DNA from: Candidatus Poribacteria bacterium | GTDB lineage: Bacteria; Poribacteria; WGA-4E; PCPOR2b | Length of the DNA: 64,000 nucleotides | Direction: 5' to 3' | NCBI GenBank assembly: GCA_028819845.1 | Contig: JAPPKS010000030.1 | Coordinates: 1 to 64,000, forward strand | Shown here: one piece after another, positions 15,128 through 24,500 of the stretch | Layout of the letters: every line of letters begins with the position of its first letter | How positions within the stretch are numbered: the first letter of the stretch is position 1 | Made by a program: the position numbers and the translations under genes | Notes under the pieces: model-generated | Seen by the model: only the letters and a program-made list of their open reading frames with translations | Database searches by the model: none | Told to the model about the DNA's origin: nothing

Positions 15128-16123
15128 ATGACTTTTGAAGAACCGTTCGCCTTTCTGACTCTCACGGCAATCCCGCTGTTAATTTATTTCCATTTTAAGG
15201 GAGCGCGGCGCGGAAGCTTGAGTTTCTCGTCAATCGGGAGTATTCAGGCAATTCAGCCGAGTTGGACGAATAGGGGACGCGAAGGACTGCTGTTTCTGAG
15301 ATGCGTCGCTATTTTACTGATTGCGTTCGGACTCGCCCGTCCACAGAAAGGGGTTGAGGAGAGCAAATTAACGGGAGAGGGAATTGACATCGTGCTTGTT
15401 ATTGACGTGTCTACGAGCATGCGGGCGCAGGATTTTCAGATTTCGGGACAAAGATACAACCGTCTCCATGTGGTCAAGGAAGTTGTCAAAGAATTTATCG
15501 TGGGTCGGAGTAACGATAGGATTGGAATTGTGGTTTTCGCCGGACGCCCGTACACGCTGTGTCCATTAACACTCGACCACGGTTGGCTGATTAAGAACCT
15601 CGACAGGGCACAGATTGGGATGCTAGAGGATGGTACAGCTATAGGAACGGCAATCGCCACAGGAACCAACCGGCTGCGCGAATCCGCCGCGGACAGCAAA
15701 GTGATTATCCTATTGACCGACGGACGCAACAACGCGGGACGAATCTCCCCTGAAACCGCCGCCAATCTGGCGAAAACCCTTGGGGTCAAAATCTATACAA
15801 TTGGTGCAGGCACAAAGGGAATGGCGCCTTTCCCGACTCGCGGACTGTTCGGCAAGGAGACCTATCAGCCGGTACAGATAGAAATTGACGATGAATCCTT
15901 GACCCGAATTGCGCAGGAGACGGGCGGTAGATATTTCCGCGCTACGGATACCGCCAACCTGCTTCAGGTATACGATGAAATTGACGAGATGGAGAAAACA
16001 GAGTTTGAAACGCCTCAGTATCTCGAATACAAGGAATTTTACGTATACTTTCTAATACCAGCACTGATCTGTTTCCTAACCGAGATTGGACTGGCAAATA
16101 CGCGATTGAGAATACTACCCTAG
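15128..16123 (+). CDS. batA: BatA, VWA-domain membrane protein (aerotolerance operon)
   Basis: 331-residue inner-membrane protein with the BatA layout. Two N-terminal membrane helices (residues about 6-20 and 58-75; FLRCVAILLIAFGLARP) flank a short BatA-type segment. A von Willebrand A domain follows with a complete metal site: DVSTS (VLVIDVSTSMRAQDF near residue 96) and LLTDGRNNAG. A final membrane helix (FYVYFLIPALICFLTEIGLA) closes the protein. Homologues in Bacteroides and Leptospira were linked to oxygen tolerance and envelope stress, and they work as complexes with BatB. The ribosome site is weak, as for most genes of this operon, which suggests coupling to the gene before it. Confidence 0.85.
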   Translation: MTFEEPFAFLTLTAIPLLIYFHFKGARRGSLSFSSIGSIQAIQPSWTNRGREGLLFLRCVAILLIAFGLARPQKGVEESKLTGEGIDIVLVIDVSTSMRAQDFQISGQRYNRLHVVKEVVKEFIVGRSNDRIGIVVFAGRPYTLCPLTLDHGWLIKNLDRAQIGMLEDGTAIGTAIATGTNRLRESAADSKVIILLTDGRNNAGRISPETAANLAKTLGVKIYTIGAGTKGMAPFPTRGLFGKETYQPVQIEIDDESLTRIAQETGGRYFRATDTANLLQVYDEIDEMEKTEFETPQYLEYKEFYVYFLIPALICFLTEIGLANTRLRILP

Positions 16124-16200
16124 AAAGACACTAAAGATTGAACGGTCACAATTCGTGTGCCTGCTTCGCGGGGAAAAACTTTCAATCCGATTGACCCATT

Positions 16201-17217
16201 ATGAAGTTCGGCAACCTGCAATACATACATCTATTCTGGTTAATTCCGGCTATAATGCTGTTTTACGCCTGGGTGTTTCGCCGTAAGCGGCGGACGCTTG
16301 AAGCGTTCGCAGAAGCCCATCTGATTCCGATTTTGACTTCGTCTGTCAGCGCTTTTAAGCAGAAGGTCAAAGCGTTACTCACGGTTCTAGCCATCTTCTT
16401 TTTAATCTTAGCGTTAATTGGCCCGAAATGGGGATTCCGTTGGCAGGAGGTCAAACGGCGTGGGGTTGATATTTTGGTTGCTATTGACACCTCAAGAAGT
16501 ATGCTGACGGCGGATGTTAAACCCAACCGGTTGGAAAGGGCTAAATTAGCGGTAAAAGACCTCCTCAATCTGTTGAAGGGCGACAGAGTCGGGTTAATCG
16601 CCTTCGCCGGAACTGCGTTTGTGCAGTGCCCGCTCACGTTAGATTACGGCGCATGCGCACTGTCGTTAAACCGTATCAACACGGCAGTCATTCCGCGCGG
16701 CGGCACGAACATCGCTGACGCGATTCAAACAGCGATGGAGGCGTTTGGTACGAGCGGGGACAATGACAAAGCCTTAATTATCATCACCGATGGCGAATCC
16801 CATGAAGGTGATGCAGTAGCAGCCGCCAAAGAATTAGAAGACGCGAACATCAAAATATTCTGTGTCGGCATCGGTACAAAAACAGGTGAACTTATTAAGA
16901 TTACTGATGACGGCGGAAGCCCAGCTTTCCTTAAAGACCGGCGTGGGCAGGTTGTGAAATCAAAACTCGATGAGGTTGCCTTACAGAAAATTGCGCTGAC
17001 GACCGGCGGCAGCTACGTTAAAGCGGCGGGCGCAAACTTTGGGCTAGATGTAATTTACGAAGAGAAAATCGCTGAAATGGACAAGACAGCGTTGGAAAGT
17101 CAAATGCAGAAACGCTATGAGGATCGGTTTCAGATACCTTTATTAGCGGCGTTCATTTTGATTGTCACCGAAGTGTGCATCGGCGATAGGAGGAGGCAAG
17201 TGAATGAACTTGTTTGA
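16201..17217 (+). CDS. batB: BatB, VWA-domain membrane protein (aerotolerance operon)
   Basis: 338-residue paralogue of the preceding gene. It has N-terminal helices at about 6-22 and 58-75 (VKALLTVLAIFFLILALIGP) and a VWA domain with an intact DTSRS site (VAIDTSRSMLTADVKPNRL near residue 96) and IITDGESHEGD. The segment GDRVGLIAFAGTAFVQCPLTLDYGA is the conserved BatB/YfbK-type loop. A C-terminal helix lies at about 310-328. It ends exactly where the extended frame of the next gene begins, so the two are probably co-translated. It is expected to form a membrane complex with BatA. Confidence 0.85.
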   Translation: MKFGNLQYIHLFWLIPAIMLFYAWVFRRKRRTLEAFAEAHLIPILTSSVSAFKQKVKALLTVLAIFFLILALIGPKWGFRWQEVKRRGVDILVAIDTSRSMLTADVKPNRLERAKLAVKDLLNLLKGDRVGLIAFAGTAFVQCPLTLDYGACALSLNRINTAVIPRGGTNIADAIQTAMEAFGTSGDNDKALIIITDGESHEGDAVAAAKELEDANIKIFCVGIGTKTGELIKITDDGGSPAFLKDRRGQVVKSKLDEVALQKIALTTGGSYVKAAGANFGLDVIYEEKIAEMDKTALESQMQKRYEDRFQIPLLAAFILIVTEVCIGDRRRQVNELV

Positions 17218-17295
17218 GTGCAAAAACATGGACCTTTCTGTATCTGTTGGAGCATGCGGCATGTCTTTGCCTCCGAAAAGAGGCAAGAATTAGTT

Positions 17296-18102
17296 ATGAA
17301 AGCAAGAACGATTGTCATTGTGTTTTTATTTTCAATCCTGTGTATCGCCTGGATTAACCCAAATGCGGACAAGATCAAAGCCGGAAATCGTCTGTTTAAA
17401 GAAGGCAAGTACGACGAAGCCATGGATCGTTATACCGATGTTCTGGTTGAACTACCGGAATCTCCTGACGTTCATTATAACGTAGGCGCATCCACTTACA
17501 AAAAGGGCGATTATGAACGCGCGGTGGAAGCGTATACAAAATCGCTATCGACCGATTATCCCGCGCTTGAGGAGAAGGGGCAATTCAGTATTGGCAACTG
17601 CAAGTATAAACAAGGAGAGCGTATGGAAAGCTCCGACGCGGCTGGGGCAATCACACTTTACCGAGAGGCATTGGAGTCATATAAACGCGCTATCGGCCTA
17701 AATCCCAAGAACATGGATGCCAAATTCAACTATGAGGTCGTCCAGCGCAAGATTAAAGAACTTGAGGATAGGCAGCAGCGCCAGAACCAAAAACAAAACC
17801 AAGATTCCGATCGGCAGAATCAAGAGAAACAAGACAAGAAAAAGGAAAAATCTCAACGGGATGAGCCGCAAGACGCTGAACCGCCGGAGGAGCAACAACA
17901 AAAACAAGATAATCAACAAGAAATTCCGGAACAAAAGGATAGCGAACAGAACACGTCCCCGCAATCCTCCGAAGAAAATGGCGAGATGACAAAAGCGGAG
18001 GCGTTTAAACTATTAGATACTTTGAAAGATGAAGAACAGCAGCAACTCATCCGACGCCGCAGACAAGGTACCAGTTATCCTGAAAATTTCAAAGATTGGT
18101 AG
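17296..18102 (+). CDS. batC: BatC, TPR protein with charged low-complexity tail
   Basis: 268-residue exported or membrane-anchored TPR protein. The frame is open from 17218, but the ATG at 17296 begins a hydrophobic N-terminus (MKARTIVIVFLFSILCIAWI) and is preferred. Residues about 28-155 hold three to four tetratricopeptide repeats (AGNRLFKEGKYDEAMDRYTD, VGASTYKKGDYERAVEAYTK). Residues about 158-235 are extremely rich in Gln, Lys, Glu and Asp (RQQRQNQKQNQDSDRQNQEK), as in other BatC proteins. The short C-terminal helix includes LLDTLKDEEQQQLIRRRRQG, the conserved end of the family. TPR units are protein-binding, so BatC is thought to bridge Bat components in the periplasm. Confidence 0.8.
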   Translation: MKARTIVIVFLFSILCIAWINPNADKIKAGNRLFKEGKYDEAMDRYTDVLVELPESPDVHYNVGASTYKKGDYERAVEAYTKSLSTDYPALEEKGQFSIGNCKYKQGERMESSDAAGAITLYREALESYKRAIGLNPKNMDAKFNYEVVQRKIKELEDRQQRQNQKQNQDSDRQNQEKQDKKKEKSQRDEPQDAEPPEEQQQKQDNQQEIPEQKDSEQNTSPQSSEENGEMTKAEAFKLLDTLKDEEQQQLIRRRRQGTSYPENFKDW

Positions 18103-18168
18103 CGTGAAGTGTGCGTAGATACACGTTTTGTTTTTGAACTAGCTCAATAACGTTTTGACGATTAGACA

Positions 18169-19995
18169 ATGAAAACAAACTACAAATACAAATTGCTACG
18201 GTTTCTTACCGTTTTCTTCATTGGAACACCCTTTCTACAAAACCCAACGGCTATCGCCGAACAGATCGCTGTTTCAGCATCGGTGGATAGAAAAATTGTG
18301 CCCGTTGGGGGTAAAATTCAACTCACCGTAGAGGTAGATGGCATACAATCTATAAACCCGCCGGAATTGCCCGATATGGAAGGATTTCAATCCCGATATC
18401 AGGGGCCGAACTCGCAAATATCAATTGTCAACGGACAAATTTCTGCGTCAATAAAGCATAGATACGGGCTGACGGCGCTGAAGGTCGGCAAATATACAAT
18501 CAATTCAATTGAGGTGACGTATAAGGGGAAGAATTACCGGACCGAACCGATAACGGTAGAGGTTATTAAGCGTGCGGCGGCTCAGCGGAAAAAGGGAGGC
18601 CCAGAAGGTGATGAATTGAAGGATCGCATCTATCTCACGCTGACTGCTGCAAAAGAGAAAGTCTACCTTAATGAAGCGTTCCCTATCACCGTTAGACTCT
18701 ATCATCGCCAAATCGAAGTCCGAGAAATTGAGTATCCTACCCTTTTAACCAGTGCGTTTTCCGTGAGGGGATTTACTGAGCCGTCCCGCACAGAGGAAGT
18801 CATTGATGGTGTCCGTTTTTACTGCCTCAACTTCGAAACCGTCGTCTATCCTGTCTCAACAGGACAATTGACGCTTGGCCCTGCCCAACTTAAATGCAGC
18901 CTAGTTTTGAAAGAACAAAGTCGAAGGCGGAATTCATTATTTGACGATGAGATGTTTTTCAATCAGTCGTCCTTCGATGATTTCTTTGGCCGAGCAGAAA
19001 AGCGCGCAATTGTTTTGAAATCCGAACCGCTGAGAATTACGGTGGGAGCCCATCCACAAGATGGTAAACCGCGTGACTTTTCAGGCGCTGTAGGACAATA
19101 CACCCTTCAAGTTGAAGCCAAACCGAGGGAGGTCAAAGTCGGGGAACCAATTACGCTGACAATGCATGTCACAGGCAGAGGCAACATTGAAACTGTCTCA
19201 TTGCCACAGATATATGGTTTGGATCGATTCAAAACCTACAATCCGCAAATCAAGACTGGCGAACACGGAAAAAGTTTCGAGCAGGTGCTTATTCCAGAAG
19301 ATGAGAGCATCGAAGCCATTCCGGAGATTCGATTCAGTTATTTTGACCCCGAACGTGAAAAATACCATACCATAAAAAAGGGAGAGATTCCGATACACGT
19401 AACAGCAATAGCAGGTGAAGAGGGGTTAAAGATTGTCGACCTGCCCGGAGCTGAAAAAACGGTTAAGCGAGAGAAATTGGGTCGGGACATCTTGTACATC
19501 AAGGATTCGATGAAAGGCGTTCAGCGGGGGAATACCTATCTCTATCAAAATGGTCTTTTCCTCTTTGCGCAAACCTTGCCGCTCATCGCATTCGTCGGTG
19601 TGCTCATCTACCAGAAACGCAAAGACAAGCTTACTGGCGACATCATCTATGCGCGGCGGAGACAGGCGCCGCGGAAAGCCAAGAAGGGGCTTGATGCTGC
19701 AAGAAAACTCGCGGGTGCTGGCCAAACCGGCGCGTTTTGCGAGATTATTTTCAGAACTATGCAGGAATACATCGGCGATCTATTCGCGTACCCCGCGGCG
19801 GGAATCACTAGCGAGGTTGTGGAAGAGTTACGGAAACACGGCGTCACGGAAGATGCTCTGGAGAAACTACGGGCCCTTTTTGAATCCTGCGACAGCGTCA
19901 GATACGCCTCCGAGGAAATCAGCCGGGCGCAAATGCAGCGCCTGTTGACGTTAACCGAAGAAGCCATGAATCTCTTGTCAGAGAGTTCAACGTAA
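18169..19995 (+). CDS. batD: BatD, multi-domain periplasmic/membrane protein
   Basis: 608-residue protein of the BatD (oxygen-tolerance) family. A signal peptide (FLTVFFIGTPFLQNPTAIAE) is followed by repeated beta-sandwich domains: residues about 27-135 (VSASVDRKIVPVGGKIQLTV), 145-285 and 300-420 (LQVEAKPREVKVGEPITLTM). Near residue 460 is a membrane helix (LFLFAQTLPLIAFVGVLIYQ), then a cytoplasmic helical domain (DAARKLAGAGQTGAFCEIIF, CDSVRYASEEIS) like that in the smaller paralogue at 14057. Such proteins are thought to expose Ig-like modules to the periplasm while contacting DUF58/MoxR inside. Length and order match known operons. Confidence 0.85.
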   Translation: MKTNYKYKLLRFLTVFFIGTPFLQNPTAIAEQIAVSASVDRKIVPVGGKIQLTVEVDGIQSINPPELPDMEGFQSRYQGPNSQISIVNGQISASIKHRYGLTALKVGKYTINSIEVTYKGKNYRTEPITVEVIKRAAAQRKKGGPEGDELKDRIYLTLTAAKEKVYLNEAFPITVRLYHRQIEVREIEYPTLLTSAFSVRGFTEPSRTEEVIDGVRFYCLNFETVVYPVSTGQLTLGPAQLKCSLVLKEQSRRRNSLFDDEMFFNQSSFDDFFGRAEKRAIVLKSEPLRITVGAHPQDGKPRDFSGAVGQYTLQVEAKPREVKVGEPITLTMHVTGRGNIETVSLPQIYGLDRFKTYNPQIKTGEHGKSFEQVLIPEDESIEAIPEIRFSYFDPEREKYHTIKKGEIPIHVTAIAGEEGLKIVDLPGAEKTVKREKLGRDILYIKDSMKGVQRGNTYLYQNGLFLFAQTLPLIAFVGVLIYQKRKDKLTGDIIYARRRQAPRKAKKGLDAARKLAGAGQTGAFCEIIFRTMQEYIGDLFAYPAAGITSEVVEELRKHGVTEDALEKLRALFESCDSVRYASEEISRAQMQRLLTLTEEAMNLLSESST

Positions 19996-20032
19996 AGGTA
20001 CCCACCATACTGCAAATTGTGGTCAGTGGAAC

Positions 20033-20054
20033 AAACTGGAAAAATTGCCAGTTT
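20033..20054. other. Intercistronic hairpin between batD and batE
   Basis: AAACTGG (20033-20039) and CCAGTTT (20048-20054) form a perfect 7-bp stem with an 8-base loop. ATTGTG (20017-20022) can pair with CACAAT further down across a bulge. There is no T-run, so it is more likely an RNA-stability or attenuation element than a terminator. Confidence 0.35.
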
Positions 20055-20088
20055 CACAATGGTTTATCATTAAGTCGAAGCGCTGGTC

Positions 20089-20877
20089 ATGGTCAATTGC
20101 CATAAAATTCAAAAATTTAATTGCGTTATTTTCATCATCATCTATTTTCTCTTGGTTCTCAATGTAAGTATAGCGGAGCAGCTGAACCAACCAAACACGC
20201 TCTTTTTCCAAGGGAATGGTTATTACAAGGACGAACGGTATGCCGAAGCCATCAAAGCCTATGAACAGTTAGTTTCGATGGAGATTAAAGATGGGCATCT
20301 ATATTACAACCTTGCAAACGCCTACTTTAAGGTTGGGAACCGTGGGAAGGCAATTCTGAATTATGAGCGGGCGTTGCACCGATTGCCCCGCGACGCGGAC
20401 ATTAAATCCAATCTAAACTATGCACTTTCATTGGACGAAAGCAATCCAACGCCGAAATCTAACGAAGGGTTGCCGCACAAGGTTTTCGTACTGAAGCGCC
20501 TCCTGAATACGGATGAGTTGACAATCGCCGTGTTCTTGCTCTACCTCGGTTTGATGGCGGTTTTGACGCTAAGTTTGCCTTTAAAGCGGCTGCGCAGAAG
20601 TTTTTACTATAGCGCTTCGGTTCTTGGTTGCCTTCTGTTCTTTTCGTTAATCTCACTATCGCTTGAGCTCTACGATACGCAATTTCAACGAAAAGCCGTC
20701 ATTATCTCTGAAGTTGCCCCGATCAGATTTGAGCCGTCTGGGGATGCCACTTCACATTTTACACTGTACGAAGGGGCGGTCATTCGTGTGAAAGAGCTTC
20801 AACAGGAGTGGTCAAAAATCCAACGGTGGGATGGCAAGGCCGGTTGGTTAAAGAATGACGCCTTTGAGATATTCTAA
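20089..20877 (+). CDS. batE: BatE, TPR and SH3-like domain protein
   Basis: 262-residue last protein of the Bat operon. It has an N-terminal signal or anchor (VIFIIIYFLLVLNVSIAEQ) and TPR units from about residue 35 to 125 (FFQGNGYYKDERYAEAIKAY, YYNLANAYFKVGNRGKAILN, YERALHRLPRDADIKSNLNY, the last typical of BatE). Two membrane helices follow at about 145-163 and 175-195. The C-terminal bacterial SH3 domain (VIISEVAPIRFEPSGDATSH, VKELQQEWSKIQRWDGKAGW) would bind peptide or glycan in the periplasm. TPR plus SH3 and this gene order identify it with confidence. Confidence 0.8.
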   Translation: MVNCHKIQKFNCVIFIIIYFLLVLNVSIAEQLNQPNTLFFQGNGYYKDERYAEAIKAYEQLVSMEIKDGHLYYNLANAYFKVGNRGKAILNYERALHRLPRDADIKSNLNYALSLDESNPTPKSNEGLPHKVFVLKRLLNTDELTIAVFLLYLGLMAVLTLSLPLKRLRRSFYYSASVLGCLLFFSLISLSLELYDTQFQRKAVIISEVAPIRFEPSGDATSHFTLYEGAVIRVKELQQEWSKIQRWDGKAGWLKNDAFEIF

Positions 20878-20939
20878 ATCAGCGCCAAATGCCTCACATA
20901 ATTTAATTTTGCGTTTATCCAATGGTTGAGGGCACAGCC

Positions 20940-21428
20940 ATGTCTAAGAAAATCCAGTCCCGCGAACAACTCGCAAGCACTATTAATCAGGCAAAGGTTT
21001 GCGGTAAAACCGTCGTATCGACGAACGGCTGTTTCGACGTATTGCACGTCGGCCACCTTCGCTATTTGCAGCTTGCACGCGAACTTGGGGATTTGCTTGT
21101 TGTCGGGATCAATAGCGATGCGTCAGTTCGGGCGTTAAAAGGGAGAAATCGTCCGATTCAGCCGGCTGATGAACGCGCTGAAATCGTGGCAGGCTTAGAA
21201 TGCGTTGATTACGTTACGGTTTTCTCAGAATTGGATCCGATCGCGCTGCTAGCCGTACTCAAACCGAACATTCACGTTAAGGGTGGAAACTACGCGATAG
21301 AGGAAGTCGTTGAACGACAGGTGGTCGAAGCGAACGGTGGAAAGGTAGTCCTCGGATTGCAGGTGCCGGGCAAATCGACTACAGATTTGATTAAGTCAAT
21401 CCGTGAAAAAGCGGCGGAGAGTGATTAG
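20940..21428 (+). CDS. rfaE2: D-glycero-beta-D-manno-heptose 1-phosphate adenylyltransferase (RfaE2/HldE C-terminal type)
   Basis: 162-residue cytidylyltransferase-fold enzyme that makes ADP-heptose from heptose 1-phosphate and ATP for lipopolysaccharide core or other glycans. The nucleotide-binding motif GCFDVLHVGHLRYL (HxGH near residues 32-38) and RNRPIQPADERAEIVAGLEC are diagnostic, and the ending VPGKSTTDLIKSI matches the family. GAGG lies about 9 bases before the ATG at 20940, which is preferred over 20922. In E. coli this activity is fused to the heptose kinase (HldE); here the kinase is separate, about 14 kb away (35127), next to the phosphatase gmhB. Confidence 0.9.
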   Translation: MSKKIQSREQLASTINQAKVCGKTVVSTNGCFDVLHVGHLRYLQLARELGDLLVVGINSDASVRALKGRNRPIQPADERAEIVAGLECVDYVTVFSELDPIALLAVLKPNIHVKGGNYAIEEVVERQVVEANGGKVVLGLQVPGKSTTDLIKSIREKAAESD

Positions 21429-21515
21429 TGGAGCATGCCCCGACAAGACAGATGCTTGCTCGCTACCCTGAAACCTGCAACTCGCCGCCGGTTCTGAAAT
21501 GAGGCGTTACTCCTC

Positions 21516-24500
21516 ATGAACATCAAATACATCCTTCTCGGCGGCGCTGCTGTGTTGCTCGGATTCCTCTTTTATCCGCGCGAAGATGCTGCGTCTGATA
21601 AGAACCAACGGTTCATCGAACCCGTGCGCCGACTCGAGAATGAACCTCTCCACTACACGGATATTCTGCGTGCGGATCCGATTGTTGAGACATTTGATTT
21701 AGGATTCGTCTATAAAATCGATAGAGCGAACATACCCTTCGAAGATGCTGATGAGAGCGGTCCAAAACGGTTCGATTTGCTCGTTGATACCGTGCGGACA
21801 AAAGAGCGTTTCGAACGCGCGTTTTCCTACATCGGCAGTTCACGCGAATATACCAGCCCGCTCCATTCCCTCTCTATTCCTGCCGAAGCGCGTTGGGTGC
21901 AGGTAGTCATTAACGATTGGTTCAGTAACAAACCGGAATTGAGAAGCGATGATTTCCGCGTCGGCGTGCGCTACCAATCCCACAACCCGCTTCTGGAAAT
22001 TGATAGCGATTACAATTCCGTCGAACTCAACAATCTTATAGATTTCCTCCCCTATGAAGCCTCGAAATGGGTCGGCGCACAGCGGATAGAGAAAACGGTT
22101 GAAGACGGCGAAAATATTTGGAAAGAAATCTCATTCAAATCGCCGTCTAGTGCGGTGGTGGTTACTGGCAGTTTGAGAGAAGTGCAAAAAATCTACGGGG
22201 TTCGTGTAACAACCGATGGTCCCGGGAACAACGTCAGGCGCTATCGGGTTTTAACCAGTGTTGACGGGCGGCGTTACACAGAACACTACACCTCCGAAAG
22301 TCTTCCCGATGAAACCGTAACAGATTTTCAACTGTTTAGTCCGCCCGTTTTAGCGCGGTATGTCCGCATGCGTATTGAACACGGCGATTGGTACGGCGAT
22401 TATCCGGAGATACGAGAATTTGAAGTGTTTGCCGACGACTATCGACCGGTGCGCCCGGTTAATCGGCCGCTGAGCGATTACAACGCGGTTCAAATGCACC
22501 ACGAAAATCTTGGATTCGATGAAAATACCTTCGCGCCGCACCTGGAGCAAGGTTTCGCGTTTGATCGGGATACGGAAGACGAAAACCGCTATTTTTTGCC
22601 GGAAGGGAAGGAGGTGGATAAAGTCAATTTGGGCAATACGCTCGGACAGCGAAGCTTCGCTTACCACTATGACGCGGTAAAAATCAGGTATGCTGAATTA
22701 CACCCGTCCTTATTTTATTGGGTAAGAGTAACCTACCTGCAAAAAAACGACGGGCAGCGCGTTCAAAACCTAACGGTTGACGGGTTTATCCTGCACGACG
22801 CGATTGAAATCCCGCGGGGGACAGCAGAATCCTTCACCTACGCAATTCCGGTAAACGCCTACGCCGACGGTAAAATTGCGCTCAGTTTCAACCGCTTGGC
22901 GGGCCCCAATGCCGTGGTATCAGAGGTTGTCCTCTTAGAAGCGCGCGAAACAATGGATGTGTCGTCCGCGCAGTTGTCCAATCAATCGGACGAAACCATT
23001 GGCAAATCAATTCGCGTCAGTGAAAAGGTTGTAGTTGACGGCAAGGTGAGTGAATGGCCTACCCTCTATCCGATGCTTCCGCAGAACTACAAAACCTCTG
23101 CGGATTCTCCGATATCGCTTTATTCGCAGTGGGACGATGACAACCTTTATGTGGCTGCAATTTTCAATCAGCGAATACGCAACCCCCTTTACTCCCCAAT
23201 ACACGATAATGCGGCGCGAGACGATTCGGAAGCTCTGCATCTCTTTACTGATACCGCCCTCAACAGATCGCCGGGAATGTACAAAGACAGCGATCACCAT
23301 TTTGTATTTACTCTCCTTAATACACATGAGTCTCAGCCGCAAGTGCAGTCTTCACAGATTCACCATCACCTCGATGCAATCCGGCACAATATTTACGACC
23401 GCAAAGAGATTGAAGCGAACGTCTCCAAATCAGAGAACGGATATACCCTCGAAGCAAGAATTCCCAAGTCGCTAGTATTGAACGGGTTCGAACCCGATGT
23501 AGACCAGTCTCTAGGGTTCAATTACGTAATGGCAAACCTCAAGTTAACAAACCATCCCGCTGGCTGGTTTTCGTATGGGACATCCAATCTCAATGCACCG
23601 CCGAATCGTTGGAATACTGTCGAACTTGTGGACCGAATTAGCGGACGAATTGAATTTCTGGGTCAGAAGCCACCTCGTCCGATTACGAATTTTAACGCTG
23701 GCGACCGGCTCGTCATTTGTATATGGGATGCGGACAGAAACACCGATCGCCATCAACCGGAATCCGTCCTAGCCGAATTGCGCAATGAACGAACAAAACA
23801 GACGCTTTCGGTTACGCTGAATGAGGCAAATCCCACGCTGTTGCTAGACGAAAATTCGGATAACGACATGGCGCGCAACCGTGCCACCTTCGCCGCGATA
23901 GTCCCAACTGCCTATCACGAAGGAGAAGTGAAGATTGAAGACGCGGAATCTTCTGTCTTTTTCGTCCGCGGCGAGGACAAAGTTACAGTCAAATATGTCG
24001 ATCCCTATTACAGCAGTACGCAGCGTGGGTATTCCGTCACCAATACAGCCACAGTCAACACAGGATCAACCGGAACGATTTCAATCATAAAAAAGTCCGG
24101 GGAATTGCTCGAAGAGATTAGCATTGGCGATACAATTTACCTGCGAGTACAAGATGCGGATTTAGTCAAGCAAAATAACCCGTGCGCTTCAGAGCCGAGG
24201 ACGGTTGAAGTAACGCTTACTGTTCCTAAAACGGAAGAGATTGAGACAGCAAAACTCACTCATCAACCGGATAGCAACAGTTTCATTGGGACAATAGAGA
24301 CCGCCTACAGTGAGACGCCCCGACCGAACAACGGTGTGGTGCAAGCCATTGGCGAGCAAATTGTGAGGGCGTCTTACGTGGACGGCATCCAAGCGACAGG
24401 GAAAACGAACGTGCCTGTCCATGCTGAAACAAGCGTAAAAACCGGAGTGACCACGCGGCTAGAATTGGGTTCAGGGCGTGTAAACACCGGTGAAGAAGAA

